Source: Paenibacillus sp.
GTDB taxonomy: Bacteria > Bacillota > Bacilli > Paenibacillales > Paenibacillaceae
Direction of reading: 5' to 3'
Assembly: GCA_017512705.1 (NCBI GenBank)
Contig: JAFWEX010000150.1
Coordinates: 248,001-312,000, forward strand
DNA length: 64,000 bases
Made by a program: the position numbers and the translations under genes. The notes below the pieces were generated by a model. The model made no database searches. It saw only the letters and a list, made by a program, of their open reading frames with translations, and had not been told where the DNA came from. Below are positions 19,516 through 28,855 of the stretch, in pieces (the stretch's first letter is position 1; each line of letters begins with the position of its first letter).

Positions 19516-21228
19516 CTATACTTTTAACTTTTCAATTGATGTGAGCAAATCGCCGGACAGTTCCTTCAACGTTTGAATGTTATCGCTGATGGTTTCCATT
19601 GAACTCATCTGTTCCTCCGTTGAAGCGGAGACCTCCTCCGCACTTGCTGCTGATTGCTCCGACACTGCAGAAATCTGCTGACTCAAATCATTCATGCGAC
19701 CACTGCTCTCGCCCATAACAACAAGCCCTTCCGACATGGCGCCGATCACTTCTACCATGCCTTCGACCGATGTATTAATAGTTCTGAACAACTGACCCGA
19801 AGTAAATACATGTTTTTGTCCGAGTTCCGTCTCCTGCACACCTAAACGTAATTCATTTACTACCCCTTGGGAATCCTGCTGAATGTTCTGAGTAATTGTT
19901 GTAATCTCTTCCACTGATGCTTGAACTGCTTCAGACAGTTTACGAACTTCGGATGCTACAACGGCAAAACCACGCCCGCTCTCTCCAGCGCGTGCAGCTT
20001 CAATTGAGGCATTAAGTGCCAGCAGGTTCGTTTGACGAGCAATATCATGAATAACCTGAATCAGCTTGGAAATATCCTCATTTTTACGATTTAGTTGCTC
20101 CATCTTCCTCATAGAGGACAACACGGTGCTCGCGATCTGCTGCATCTGTTGCACAGTTTCTTCCATGGCTTTGCTGCCACTTTCCCCCTGCTCCAGCACT
20201 TGGCCGGACAAGGCACGTAGTTGATTTCCTTGCTCAGCACGCTTCTGAATATGATTATTCAATTCTTCTACAGTACGAGCCGACTCTACAGCAGTTTGCG
20301 CCTGACTTTCGGCTGCTTTGGCTGATTCCTCCATCGTCATAGCAATTTGCTGGCTGCCGATCTTCACTTCTTCTGAAGCGATGGCTAATTCATTGCTCTG
20401 ATGATTCACTGTTTCTGCTACACGCCTCACATTCCACACCATCGAAGTCAGATTACCTTTCATCTCATTGACTGCTTTGGCCAGTACACCAACCTCATCT
20501 TCATATTTAATATGTATATCCTGAATATTTAGTTGACCATCTGCGATCAATTTAACAGAACTGATCACACGAAGCAGCGGTTTTACGACCTGCACACGAA
20601 TAATAGGCACAAAAACTGCGGTAATGATGATCATGGCAAGTAACCCAATGATGACAGATAGTCTACCATCCTGAACAGAACGAATGGTTTTGGCGGCTGA
20701 AATATCGGATTGCAGCTGATTGTAATTGACGAGATAATTCAGATCGACCTGCATCGCATCAAAGGACTCTGCCCCTTTAGCGATTACTTCTTTCGCCAGC
20801 TGAGTCTGTCCTTCGTCACTTAATCGAATCGCCTGTGTGTTAATTTTGAGGTAAGTCTCCCATTTACTTTTAAAAGATGTCCAGTGTTCTGCCTCTACCG
20901 CAGACTTGCTCTGTTTATCATAAATAGTGATTGCCTGTGCTGTTTCACGAATATATTTTGTACGTTCTTCGTTGATCGCTGATTTGTCGGATGTTTCTGC
21001 ATCAAAGTAACGATAACTCAAAGATAAAATATGCTCTGTTGTATAATTCATACGGTTAATCTCCTGAATAGAAGACATCCATTTACCTGTAATATCATTT
21101 GTGTTCGTCTCAATTGAATTCATTCGGCCAATGATGATGACGCTCAGAATGATTAAACAGAGGATAAACAAGTAAAACGCGATGCTAATACGCAGACTGA
21201 GACTCTTGATTTTAAATCTGCTGAACAT
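19516..21228 (-). CDS. Methyl-accepting chemotaxis protein
   Basis: A 570-aa transmembrane chemoreceptor. There is a short cytosolic start, a helix at about residues 14-34, a four-helix-bundle-like sensor of about 150 residues, a second helix at about 190-212, a HAMP domain, and a long signalling coiled coil whose hairpin tip reads [36 protein letters not shown]. It signals to CheA through CheW. GGGAGG precedes the ATG. The ligand is unknown. Confidence 0.95.
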   Translation of the reverse strand: MFSRFKIKSLSLRISIAFYLFILCLIILSVIIIGRMNSIETNTNDITGKWMSSIQEINRMNYTTEHILSLSYRYFDAETSDKSAINEERTKYIRETAQAITIYDKQSKSAVEAEHWTSFKSKWETYLKINTQAIRLSDEGQTQLAKEVIAKGAESFDAMQVDLNYLVNYNQLQSDISAAKTIRSVQDGRLSVIIGLLAMIIITAVFVPIIRVQVVKPLLRVISSVKLIADGQLNIQDIHIKYEDEVGVLAKAVNEMKGNLTSMVWNVRRVAETVNHQSNELAIASEEVKIGSQQIAMTMEESAKAAESQAQTAVESARTVEELNNHIQKRAEQGNQLRALSGQVLEQGESGSKAMEETVQQMQQIASTVLSSMRKMEQLNRKNEDISKLIQVIHDIARQTNLLALNASIEAARAGESGRGFAVVASEVRKLSEAVQASVEEITTITQNIQQDSQGVVNELRLGVQETELGQKHVFTSGQLFRTINTSVEGMVEVIGAMSEGLVVMGESSGRMNDLSQQISAVSEQSAASAEEVSASTEEQMSSMETISDNIQTLKELSGDLLTSIEKLKV

Positions 21229-21567
21229 AGCTTTCCTCCCTCATGATAACTTGCTCCAGTTTTAGAATTGAAGTGCTAATTTCAATATTAAATCCAACGA
21301 TTTGCCTCTTGCAAAACGCACTATCCATATTATAGCTAGCGGAGATAACCCTAAAGTGTTTCCGCTTTCTTTTGTCTGTAAACGCTTAATTACATCGTCT
21401 ATGCTAGAGTCAAGCAAACTCAAAAAAATGAGTTGCAATATCCGGAATCATTCAGATCTGCAACTCATAAGTTTCCAGGCATTATCTAAGCGAGATTAGC
21501 AAGGTTTCGTTCCATTTACTCATCATTCAATTCAGTACAGTCACTTCGTTCATTTCTTGTGAAGTCG
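21229..21567. promoter_or_regulatory. Intergenic region between LLM oxidoreductase and chemoreceptor genes
   Basis: Both flanking genes are on the minus strand. The region holds the terminator at 21421-21468 and then, on the minus strand, a TATAAT box within GCTAGCTATAATATGG about 115 bp before the chemoreceptor start. The matching -35 element is poor. No sigma-D motility promoter was recognised. Confidence 0.4.
21421..21468 (-). terminator. Terminator of the LLM oxidoreductase gene
   Basis: ATGAGTTGCA and TGCAACTCAT pair across a 21-base loop and are followed by TTTTTTTG on the minus strand. Confidence 0.8.
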
Positions 21568-22548
21568 TTAACAAAAGTTAGTAAGCCCGTTTCCCCGGTC
21601 CTCCACCAGTAAACGGTAGGATTCAAGCCTGCGTTCATAATCAGGACCATCCGTTACGACAAGGATCTGATTCGTATTCAGTCTCTGTCCTAACTGCCGA
21701 ATATACTGCCACACTTGTTCTGAGGTTCCAGCGACATGACGCATGACTTTGTGATCCTCTGCCGGATTTAATTCAGGCTCACTTACCTTCTCACGGCTCC
21801 AGCTTAGAGCATCGCTCTCCGAAGCAGCACACATTGCGCTCACCGCTACCATGACTTGGGGCTGTTTCATATGAACACTTGGAACAAATGCTTCCCGATA
21901 TCGGTTAACCGCTTCTACCCCATCTGAATGGCTCATGAATTGACCAAACACATATCCCATGCCAAACTGAGCAGCATATGCTGCACTTTTGATATTGGTA
22001 CCCAGCATCCAAAGAGATAGTGGGATTTCCGGAATGGGTCGTGCTGTAACCGGAACATCCTCATATACATACCGGTCTTCCAGCAGCTCAGTTAAGGCAG
22101 TAAGCTTGGCGGGAAGATTCGAAACGTGTTGCAAATAGTTGCCACTGAGTGCCATCGTTGCATGAGGACCTCCACCAGGAGCCCGTCCCAGCCCTAGTTC
22201 CATACGTCCTGGATAGAGTGATGCTAACAGACGGAACGACTCTGCAACCTTGAGTGGGCTGTAATGCGGAAGCAATATTGCTCCCGAACCAAGCCGTATG
22301 GTATCCGTCTTCGCCCCAATATGAGCCAGCAATACCTCTGGAGCCGCAGAGGCAAGATCAGCCATATCATGATGTTCGGATGTCCAATACCGTGTGTAAC
22401 CCCATGCCTCCGCTTGTTGAGCCAGCAGGACTGCTTGCCGAAGGGCATGCTCAGCGTCTGCACCATTCAGTCTAGGAACAAGGTCCAGCACACCCAGACT
22501 GAATCGTTCTACGTTCTCATTTAGGTTCTTGTCGAAGCTCGTAGTCAA
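21568..22548 (-). CDS. LLM-class flavin-dependent oxidoreductase
   Basis: A 326-aa luciferase-like monooxygenase with an (alpha/beta)8 barrel. Hallmarks are LGVLDLVPR at the start, YTRYWTSEHHD, IRLGSGAILLPHYSPLKVAESF and ELGLGRAPGG. It belongs to the MsnO8-like group often annotated as alkane or siderophore-type monooxygenases; the substrate is unknown. The start is TTG with AAAGGAG nine bases upstream. It follows the dGTPase gene by 38 bp, so the two may be co-transcribed. Confidence 0.9.
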   Translation of the reverse strand: MTTSFDKNLNENVERFSLGVLDLVPRLNGADAEHALRQAVLLAQQAEAWGYTRYWTSEHHDMADLASAAPEVLLAHIGAKTDTIRLGSGAILLPHYSPLKVAESFRLLASLYPGRMELGLGRAPGGGPHATMALSGNYLQHVSNLPAKLTALTELLEDRYVYEDVPVTARPIPEIPLSLWMLGTNIKSAAYAAQFGMGYVFGQFMSHSDGVEAVNRYREAFVPSVHMKQPQVMVAVSAMCAASESDALSWSREKVSEPELNPAEDHKVMRHVAGTSEQVWQYIRQLGQRLNTNQILVVTDGPDYERRLESYRLLVEDRGNGLTNFC

Positions 22549-22586
22549 ATCCTATAACTCCTTTGACAGGGATGCATCTGCTTCTA

Positions 22587-24002
22587 TTAATCCAGGTCGT
22601 AGATAGAACCAACCTTCAGGCCATAGAGTTCATTATATATTTTCTCGGCGAATGCGTCCGTCATCCCTGCGATATAATCGATTACCATGTGCTCCCACGT
22701 CCAGATCGGCTGGGCTTTGGCCTGATCCTTCTCGAACCGTTGCAGCCAATCCGAAGGAATGATGGATTTCGACGTTTCCGGATCAAGAAATGCATCCCAG
22801 AGTCTCTGAATCATCCATTCACTGCGTTTCTGCAAGCGTTGCACGCGCAGATCCCGGATCATGGTTACCCAGGCGAAGCTCTTGAGCACACTCACCGTGC
22901 GCAGCATGTCGAGATCTTCCACGCCCTCGCGGACGAAGGTTACCTTTTTCCAATCTCCATCATCAATTACACCCAGACTGCCCACGAAAAGGCTGACCCA
23001 GTAAGCTTTGACCTCACGACGGGTACGCGAGTAATCATGTTCACAGAAAGGCATTTTTTCATTCCAGATGCGCAGAAACGATGCAAGGACTTCTTCCACT
23101 TTTTCCGAGATCGACTCTCTTGTCCATCCTTTCCAGAACAGATCATCGAGTGTAGTAATTTTGTCTACAATGAGCCGGTTGATATGCTGGTCTTGCAGAA
23201 AATGCTCATGCACCTCGATTTTACCAGCTTTGATCCCATCCTCCAGATCATGTGCGGAATAAGCAATGTCGTCACAGAGATCCATCAGCTGAGCTTCAAG
23301 CGTTTTCTTGCCTGCAGGAATGTTCCAACGCTCCCGTATGTCACGGATGTACTGCCATTCATGGTGGTACATGCCTTTCTTGCTCTCAATTCCTGGGTAT
23401 GGATACTTGTTAATTCCGAGCAGTACGGCATCCGACAGATTCAGCCCGTCGATGTCCTCCCGTTTTTCCAAAAACATAATCAGGCGGAAGTTATGCGCGT
23501 TCCCTTCAAAATGTTCATATTTCCGCTTCAGCTCCGCTCGCACGTCGGATTCAGCTTTAGGTGCTTTCGCTGCACGACTTTTCTTCATTATTTTCTTCGT
23601 CTCACTGTTGATCAAATCATCCAAAATACCATCTAACACTTCTTCCCCTTTATGTCCAAAAGGCGGATGACCGAAATCATGTGCGATTGCCGCACATTCG
23701 ACTACTTCCGAATCAATGATCAGGCCGGGGCTATCTGCTTGACTCCAGTCTACTTCCGGGTGCCTTCGCAGCAAGCTTCTCGCCGCTTCTCGTGCAATCT
23801 GTGCCACCTCAAGGGAATGGGTCAAGCGTGTCCGGTAATAATCTCCCGTACCTGCTCCAAACACTTGCGATTTGCCTTGTAGACGCCGGAAGGTTGGCGA
23901 ATGGATTAACCTTGAATAGTCCCGTTCGTATGCTGCGCGAGAGCCATCCAGCTTAGTAAGTTCAGGATATTGTCTATGTTCTCTCAAATCATTCCATTGC
24001 AT
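22587..24002 (-). CDS. dgt: dGTP triphosphohydrolase
   Basis: A 471-aa HD-domain enzyme that splits dGTP into deoxyguanosine and triphosphate. RLQGKSQVFGAGTGDYYRTRLTHSLEVAQ and AHDFGHPPFGHKGEE supply the metal-binding histidines and aspartates; DLCDDIAYSAHDLEDG is the third HD-family segment. The ATG at 24002 has AGGAGTG upstream; a longer in-frame start does not. The role is nucleotide pool control and, in some bacteria, antiphage defence. Confidence 0.92.
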   Translation of the reverse strand: MQWNDLREHRQYPELTKLDGSRAAYERDYSRLIHSPTFRRLQGKSQVFGAGTGDYYRTRLTHSLEVAQIAREAARSLLRRHPEVDWSQADSPGLIIDSEVVECAAIAHDFGHPPFGHKGEEVLDGILDDLINSETKKIMKKSRAAKAPKAESDVRAELKRKYEHFEGNAHNFRLIMFLEKREDIDGLNLSDAVLLGINKYPYPGIESKKGMYHHEWQYIRDIRERWNIPAGKKTLEAQLMDLCDDIAYSAHDLEDGIKAGKIEVHEHFLQDQHINRLIVDKITTLDDLFWKGWTRESISEKVEEVLASFLRIWNEKMPFCEHDYSRTRREVKAYWVSLFVGSLGVIDDGDWKKVTFVREGVEDLDMLRTVSVLKSFAWVTMIRDLRVQRLQKRSEWMIQRLWDAFLDPETSKSIIPSDWLQRFEKDQAKAQPIWTWEHMVIDYIAGMTDAFAEKIYNELYGLKVGSIYDLD

Positions 24003-24305
24003 GTGAATCACTCCTAGCCGGCTGTCTCTATTTTGAGTGATTATACACAACATTTACAGTTTCCAAAAGTAAAATCTGCCTGTCATGTCAACTCTTCTTA
24101 CATCTTTTTTGATGTACAGCCCTCTCTCTATATATTATACCCTGTGAGACTATGATCTGTGCATAGAATTACAAGTTCTACACCGCTTGGCCTACTATCA
24201 CCTCTACATAAAAGAAAACCCCGCAGGCACATTAAGTCCTGTCGGGGCTAACTTCAAAATAAGCTATACTTCAGGTAAATCCATACAGGTCTTGATACCC
24301 CGGTC
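24003..24305 (-). promoter_or_regulatory. Intergenic region between htpG and dgt
   Basis: About 300 bp containing the htpG terminator (24210-24247) and the AT-rich upstream region of dgt. No other gene is visible. Confidence 0.4.
24210..24247 (-). terminator. htpG terminator
   Basis: CCCCGACAGG pairs with CCTGCGGGG and is followed by TTTTCTTTT on the minus strand. Confidence 0.88.
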
Positions 24306-26189
24306 TTATACCATCACTTTGCAGATATCATTAGTAAACTCAACAGGGTCCTGAATTGGCAATCCCTCAATCAGCAGGGCTTGGTGATATAACAAGCTCG
24401 TGTACAAACTCAGTTTTTCCTTATCTTGTGCAAAAGCATCTTTCAACGATTTAAACACATCATGATTCACGTTGATCTCCAGCACTTTGTCTGCCTGTAC
24501 GTCGCCGCTGTTCGGCATGGCTTTGAGCACCTTCTCCATCTCAATCGTCAGTTCACCCTCCGTGGACAAGCATACCGGATGGCTGCGAAGACGTTTGGAC
24601 GCTTTCACCGCTTTAACTTTGCCCTCGAGCTGTGCCTGCATCGCTTCGAACAATTCCTTGTTGTCATTGTCCTGTGCTTCATTCTCTTCTTTTTCTGCAC
24701 TATCTTCGATGCCCAGGTCACCGCTGGAGATCGACTTAAATTCTTTTTCTTTATAGTTCATGATCATTTTGATCGCAAATTCATCGATATCGTCCGTGAA
24801 GTAGAGCACTTCATACCCTTTTTCTAATACACCTTCGATCTGTGGCAGCTTCTCAATTCGGCTGACCGACTCACCCGCAGCATAATAGATGTACTTCTGA
24901 TCTTCAGGCATTCTGGAGACGTACTCGTCCAGGCTTACCAGCTTGCTCTCTTTGGAGGATGTGAATAGCAGCAGATCCTGCAGTGTATCCTTGTTTGCGC
25001 CATAATCACTATATACGCCATACTTCAGCTGACGGCCAAAGGCTTTGTAGAACTTCTCATAGTTCTCACGCTCGTCTTTGAGCAAACTTAGCAGCTGGCT
25101 TTTGATCTTGTTTTTGATATTCTTCGCAATTAAGCTGAGCTGACGGTCATGCTGAAGCAGTTCACGGGAGATGTTCAGAGACAGATCCTCGGAATCCACC
25201 ATCCCTTTCACAAAACCAAAGTAATCTGGCAGCAGGTCGCCGCACTTATCCATAATCAATACGCCATTGGAGTATAGTTCCAGACCTTTTTCATACTCTT
25301 TGGTGTAGTAGTCAAACGGCGTGTTCTCGGGGATAAACAGGATCGCATTGTACACCACCGCGCCATCCGCACTAATATGCAGATGTTTGAGCGGTTTGTC
25401 AAAACCGTATCGTTTCTCCATATAGAAGTTGGTGTAATCTTCTTCGGTTAACTCGCTTTTATTTTTGCGCCAGATCGGCACCATGCTGTTGATCGTTTGT
25501 TCTTCCTTGTACTCCTCAAACTCGTTCTCTGTGCCTTCCTTCGGACGTTGACTTGTCACATCCATCTTGATTGGATAACGAATGAAGTCGGAGTATTTCT
25601 TGATGATGGATCTCAGGCGATACTCTTCCAAAAACTCATCATAGGAGTCTTCTTCTGTATTTTGTTTGATTGTCAAAACGATCTCTGTACCTACAGTGTC
25701 TTTCTCAGCAGGGGTAATCGTGTAACCATCCGCACCTTCGGATTCCCATCTCCATGCCTCATTACTGCCCAGCGTTTTACTCGTTACGGTCAGCTTGTCC
25801 GCCACCATAAACGCGGAGTAGAAACCTACTCCAAATTGGCCGATAATGTTATGGCCGTCTTTGGCTTCGTTCTCTTTTTTGAATGCCAAGGAACCACTCT
25901 TCGCGATCACACCCAGGTTGTTCTCCAGCTCTTCCTGGCTCATACCAATTCCAGTATCGGTAATCGTAAGCGTACGGTTTTCCTTGTCGATTGTAAGCTT
26001 GATGAAGTAATCCTCTTTGTTGAAAACGAGTGTGTCGTCTGTCAGTGCTTTGTAATAAATTTTGTCGATCGCGTCGCTGGAGTTGGAGATCAGCTCTCTG
26101 AGGAAAATTTCCTTCTGAGTGTAAATGGAGTTGATCATCATATCGAGCAAACGTTTGGATTCTGCCTGAAATTCTTTTTTAACCGTCAT
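24306..26189 (-). CDS. htpG: Molecular chaperone Hsp90
   Basis: A 627-aa ATP-dependent chaperone. The GHKL ATPase domain includes [20 protein letters not shown] and [14 protein letters not shown]. The middle domain carries [14 protein letters not shown], and the C-terminal dimerisation domain is complete, so the length is standard. AAAGGAG is ten bases before the ATG. The promoter is followed directly by a CIRCE element, so expression should be under HrcA. Confidence 0.96.
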   Translation of the reverse strand: MTVKKEFQAESKRLLDMMINSIYTQKEIFLRELISNSSDAIDKIYYKALTDDTLVFNKEDYFIKLTIDKENRTLTITDTGIGMSQEELENNLGVIAKSGSLAFKKENEAKDGHNIIGQFGVGFYSAFMVADKLTVTSKTLGSNEAWRWESEGADGYTITPAEKDTVGTEIVLTIKQNTEEDSYDEFLEEYRLRSIIKKYSDFIRYPIKMDVTSQRPKEGTENEFEEYKEEQTINSMVPIWRKNKSELTEEDYTNFYMEKRYGFDKPLKHLHISADGAVVYNAILFIPENTPFDYYTKEYEKGLELYSNGVLIMDKCGDLLPDYFGFVKGMVDSEDLSLNISRELLQHDRQLSLIAKNIKNKIKSQLLSLLKDERENYEKFYKAFGRQLKYGVYSDYGANKDTLQDLLLFTSSKESKLVSLDEYVSRMPEDQKYIYYAAGESVSRIEKLPQIEGVLEKGYEVLYFTDDIDEFAIKMIMNYKEKEFKSISSGDLGIEDSAEKEENEAQDNDNKELFEAMQAQLEGKVKAVKASKRLRSHPVCLSTEGELTIEMEKVLKAMPNSGDVQADKVLEINVNHDVFKSLKDAFAQDKEKLSLYTSLLYHQALLIEGLPIQDPVEFTNDICKVMV

Positions 26190-26278
26190 GAATGAAGTGC
26201 TCCTTTCAAATTTGGATATCGAATGATTGGTTGAGAAGTAAAACCACTGAGATGTAGTGGTGTGTATTCGCTTTATTG

Positions 26279-26305
26279 TTAGCACTCGAATAACCAGAGT
26301 GCTAA
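26279..26305 (-). promoter_or_regulatory. CIRCE element (HrcA operator)
   Basis: The sequence TTAGCACTC-N9-GAGTGCTAA is an exact match to the CIRCE consensus. It lies just after the predicted transcription start of htpG, in the 5' leader, the usual position for HrcA repression. Confidence 0.95.
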
Positions 26306-26317
26306 ACCCTTCTTTTT

Positions 26318-26346
26318 ATATAACATATGGGAAAATTGGGTGTCAA
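26318..26346 (-). promoter_or_regulatory. htpG sigma-A promoter
   Basis: TTGACA (26346-26341) and TTATAT (26323-26318) are 17 bases apart on the minus strand. The predicted start near 26311 leaves CIRCE at about +6 to +32. Confidence 0.85.
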
Positions 26347-26456
26347 TATGCCGAATGTTATTTTAACAAAATGATTGATCCCACGGTGTCACAAGAAGAG
26401 AATCCTCCACGCTAATTGACCTCTCCTCTCAGTTTATCGCACTTCCTCTGCCAATA

Positions 26457-26488
26457 CAAAAAACCGTCTCGAATGGATAATCGGGACG
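26457..26488 (-). terminator. Terminator downstream of dppC
   Basis: CCGTCCCG pairs with CGAGACGG and is followed by TTTTTTG on the minus strand. It is about 180 bp after the dppC stop. Confidence 0.8.
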
Positions 26489-26667
26489 GCGTATTCAGAT
26501 GAGATGCATGATGCCAGAACAGCGCACTCGCCCTCAGATTTGCGGATACATATGCTCTTTGATGATCGGTAGATAGGGAATGAATATACTCTTTCACTGA
26601 TTACTCAATCTCTATACTCTATACTCTATACTCTATGATCGTTACTCTCTAACTCTCTTTACGTTCA

Positions 26668-27567
26668 TTACTTCTTCGCCATCTTAGGATCCAGCGTGTC
26701 ACGAAGACCATCGCCCATCAGGTTGAAACCGAGTACGGTCAGCATGATAGAGAGCCCCGGAAAAATCAGTGTCCATGGTGCCTTTTGTATATACTGACGG
26801 GAATCCGACAACATTTTTCCCCACTCCGGATCTGGAGGTTGAGCCCCCATGCCCAGGAACCCCAGTGCAGCTGCCTCTATGATGGCCGTACCAATCCCCA
26901 GTGTACCTTGCACTATAAGTGGCGTAAGACTGTTCGGTAAAATGTGTCGAAACAAGATGCGTCCGTTCCCGGCTCCGAGCGTTCGTGCTGATGTAATAAA
27001 CTCCTCTTGGCGCAAACTAAGTACGCGCGACCTAACCAACCGACCATAGGTTGGTATATTCACGATAGCAATGGCGAGTAGCGCATTCTGCAACGATGGA
27101 CCGAGAATTGCAACGATGGCAATGGCCAACAATATGCCCGGAAACGCCAGCAAAATATCAAACAGACGCGAGATTAGCATATCCGCCCATTTTCCATAAA
27201 ACCCTGCAACCAGTCCCAGCAGCGCTCCAGCAATAATCGAACCGATTACAGAGAAAAAACCGACCCACAACGATATTCGTGCTCCATGTATTACACGGGA
27301 AAACACATCTCGTCCCAAGTCATCCGTTCCAAACCAGTGCTCTGCTGAGGGCGATTGAAGCCGGTCCTGCAGCACCTGTTCTTTGTAATCGTATGGCGCA
27401 ATATATGGTGCAAGAAACGCAAGTAGGATGAAAAATATAATAATGATCAACCCCGCCAAGGCAAGCCGATTCCGCCGAAACGTCCTCCATGCCTCACGCC
27501 AGGGACCTGATCTGCTCGTGTGAACTGCATCAACAGTTTGTCCGGTATTGGTCGAGAGTTTGGCCAT
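26668..27567 (-). CDS. Peptide ABC transporter permease (DppC/OppC type)
   Basis: A 299-aa inner membrane permease with about six helices. The N-terminal OppC_N segment (FRRNRLALAGLIIIIFFILLAFLAPYIAPYDY) and FGTDDLGRDVFSRVIHGARISL are typical, as is the ATPase-docking EAA loop (EFITSARTLGAGNGRILFRHILPN). It follows the DppB-like gene by 76 bp and forms the second half of the channel. Confidence 0.93.
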   Translation of the reverse strand: MAKLSTNTGQTVDAVHTSRSGPWREAWRTFRRNRLALAGLIIIIFFILLAFLAPYIAPYDYKEQVLQDRLQSPSAEHWFGTDDLGRDVFSRVIHGARISLWVGFFSVIGSIIAGALLGLVAGFYGKWADMLISRLFDILLAFPGILLAIAIVAILGPSLQNALLAIAIVNIPTYGRLVRSRVLSLRQEEFITSARTLGAGNGRILFRHILPNSLTPLIVQGTLGIGTAIIEAAALGFLGMGAQPPDPEWGKMLSDSRQYIQKAPWTLIFPGLSIMLTVLGFNLMGDGLRDTLDPKMAKK

Positions 27568-27643
27568 ACAGGTTCTCCTTTGCTGAACTTAGATAGATTA
27601 CTACAAGGTCAACAGCTAACTGCATCGATATTATTGCCCCTCT

Positions 27644-28648
27644 CTACTTGTAGCTGATCCTCGGATCAAATACGGCATATAGCAGGTCGACAATCAGATT
27701 GATCAATACGAAAAAGAAAGCCACAATCAGGATTCCACTCTGAATCACAGGATAGTCCCGTGAACTGATTGCTTCATATATATAGCGCCCCACACCCGGC
27801 CACGCAAAGATCGTTTCTGTCAGCACCGCACCTCCCAGCAACGACCCGGTCTGAATACCAATGACGGTTAATACAGGAATGAATGCATTTTTGAGTGCAT
27901 GTCCATATACGACAAAAAACGGCCCCAATCCTTTCGCCTTGGCAGTACGAATATAATCCGAGCTCATCACTTCCAGCATGCTGGAACGGGTCATTCTTGC
28001 AATTACAGCCATCGGAATGGTACCGAGCGCTATGCTTGGCAGAATCAGATGTTTGGTCACCGTCCACAGCTGATCCCAGCGTCCAGCAAGCATCGTGTCC
28101 AGCACATACAAACCTGTAATCGCTTCCACGGGATCACGGGCGTTCATCCGTCCAATCGATGGCAGCCATTGCAGTTTGTTGGCAAACAGCCATTGTTCCA
28201 TTAGACCGAGCCAGAAGATCGGCATGGATACTCCGACAAGAGCAATCACCATACAGCAGTAATCAAACCAGGAGTTGTGTTTCCACGCACTTATAATCCC
28301 TGCATTGACGCCGATGATGACAGCAAACAACATACTCGCCATCGTGAGTTCGAGCGTTGCTGTCAAATAAGGTACAATTTCCTGGGCAATAGGCACCTTG
28401 GTGCGAATGGATGTGCCCAGATCGCCTTTCAGCAAGTCACCCAGATAAGCGAAATATTGCTGAAACCAGGGTTTATCCAGCCCAAGCTGGTCTCGAAGAG
28501 CTTGCTTGGACTGTTCAGTTGCTTTTTGCCCCAGAATCGTCTCGGCCGGATCACCAGGTATCGCGTGAATGATGGAAAAAACGATTAATGTCATGCCCAG
28601 CAAAACGGGCAGCAATACCAGCACACGTTTGACAATATAGCTGTTCAC
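27644..28648 (-). CDS. Peptide ABC transporter permease (DppB/OppB type)
   Basis: A 334-aa permease starting at GTG (VNSYIVKRVLVLLPVLLG) with AGGTGAT upstream; an upstream extension of 26 codons has no ribosome site. HAIPGDPAETILG, the periplasmic loop and the EAA motif DYIRTAKAKGLGPFFVVYGHALKNA are clear, with six transmembrane segments. It pairs with the DppC-like protein and receives peptides from the binding lipoprotein encoded upstream. Confidence 0.93.
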   Translation of the reverse strand: MNSYIVKRVLVLLPVLLGMTLIVFSIIHAIPGDPAETILGQKATEQSKQALRDQLGLDKPWFQQYFAYLGDLLKGDLGTSIRTKVPIAQEIVPYLTATLELTMASMLFAVIIGVNAGIISAWKHNSWFDYCCMVIALVGVSMPIFWLGLMEQWLFANKLQWLPSIGRMNARDPVEAITGLYVLDTMLAGRWDQLWTVTKHLILPSIALGTIPMAVIARMTRSSMLEVMSSDYIRTAKAKGLGPFFVVYGHALKNAFIPVLTVIGIQTGSLLGGAVLTETIFAWPGVGRYIYEAISSRDYPVIQSGILIVAFFFVLINLIVDLLYAVFDPRISYK

Positions 28649-28855
28649 TTCCAGATCACCTGCCCTAAACGTATCATGCGCATTCGATTCAGTCCTCCAG
28701 ATTAGAGAAAAAGCACCAGCGAACACATCTGCTTAGGTTAGCGTGGCTACAGATATGTAATCCTCCAAGCATGACATGTCCACCAGTGCGTTCAGTCGCT
28801 ATAACACCATAGTTAATTCTTCATTTCAATTCCTACTGACTACATGCATTTGAAG

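Larger units (their letters stand above)
26190..26667 (-). promoter_or_regulatory. htpG control region and downstream end of the dpp operon
   Basis: This 478-bp stretch holds the CIRCE element, a consensus promoter and the dppC-side terminator. A 61-codon frame at 26597-26412 crosses the terminator and lacks a good ribosome site; I do not accept it as a gene. Confidence 0.5.

Noticed and set aside
22563-23636. 357-codon plus-strand open frame
   Set aside because: Antisense shadow of the dGTPase gene, without start signals or recognisable motifs.
26412-26597. 61-codon minus-strand frame downstream of dppC
   Set aside because: It starts at a GTG without a ribosome site and runs through the operon terminator.
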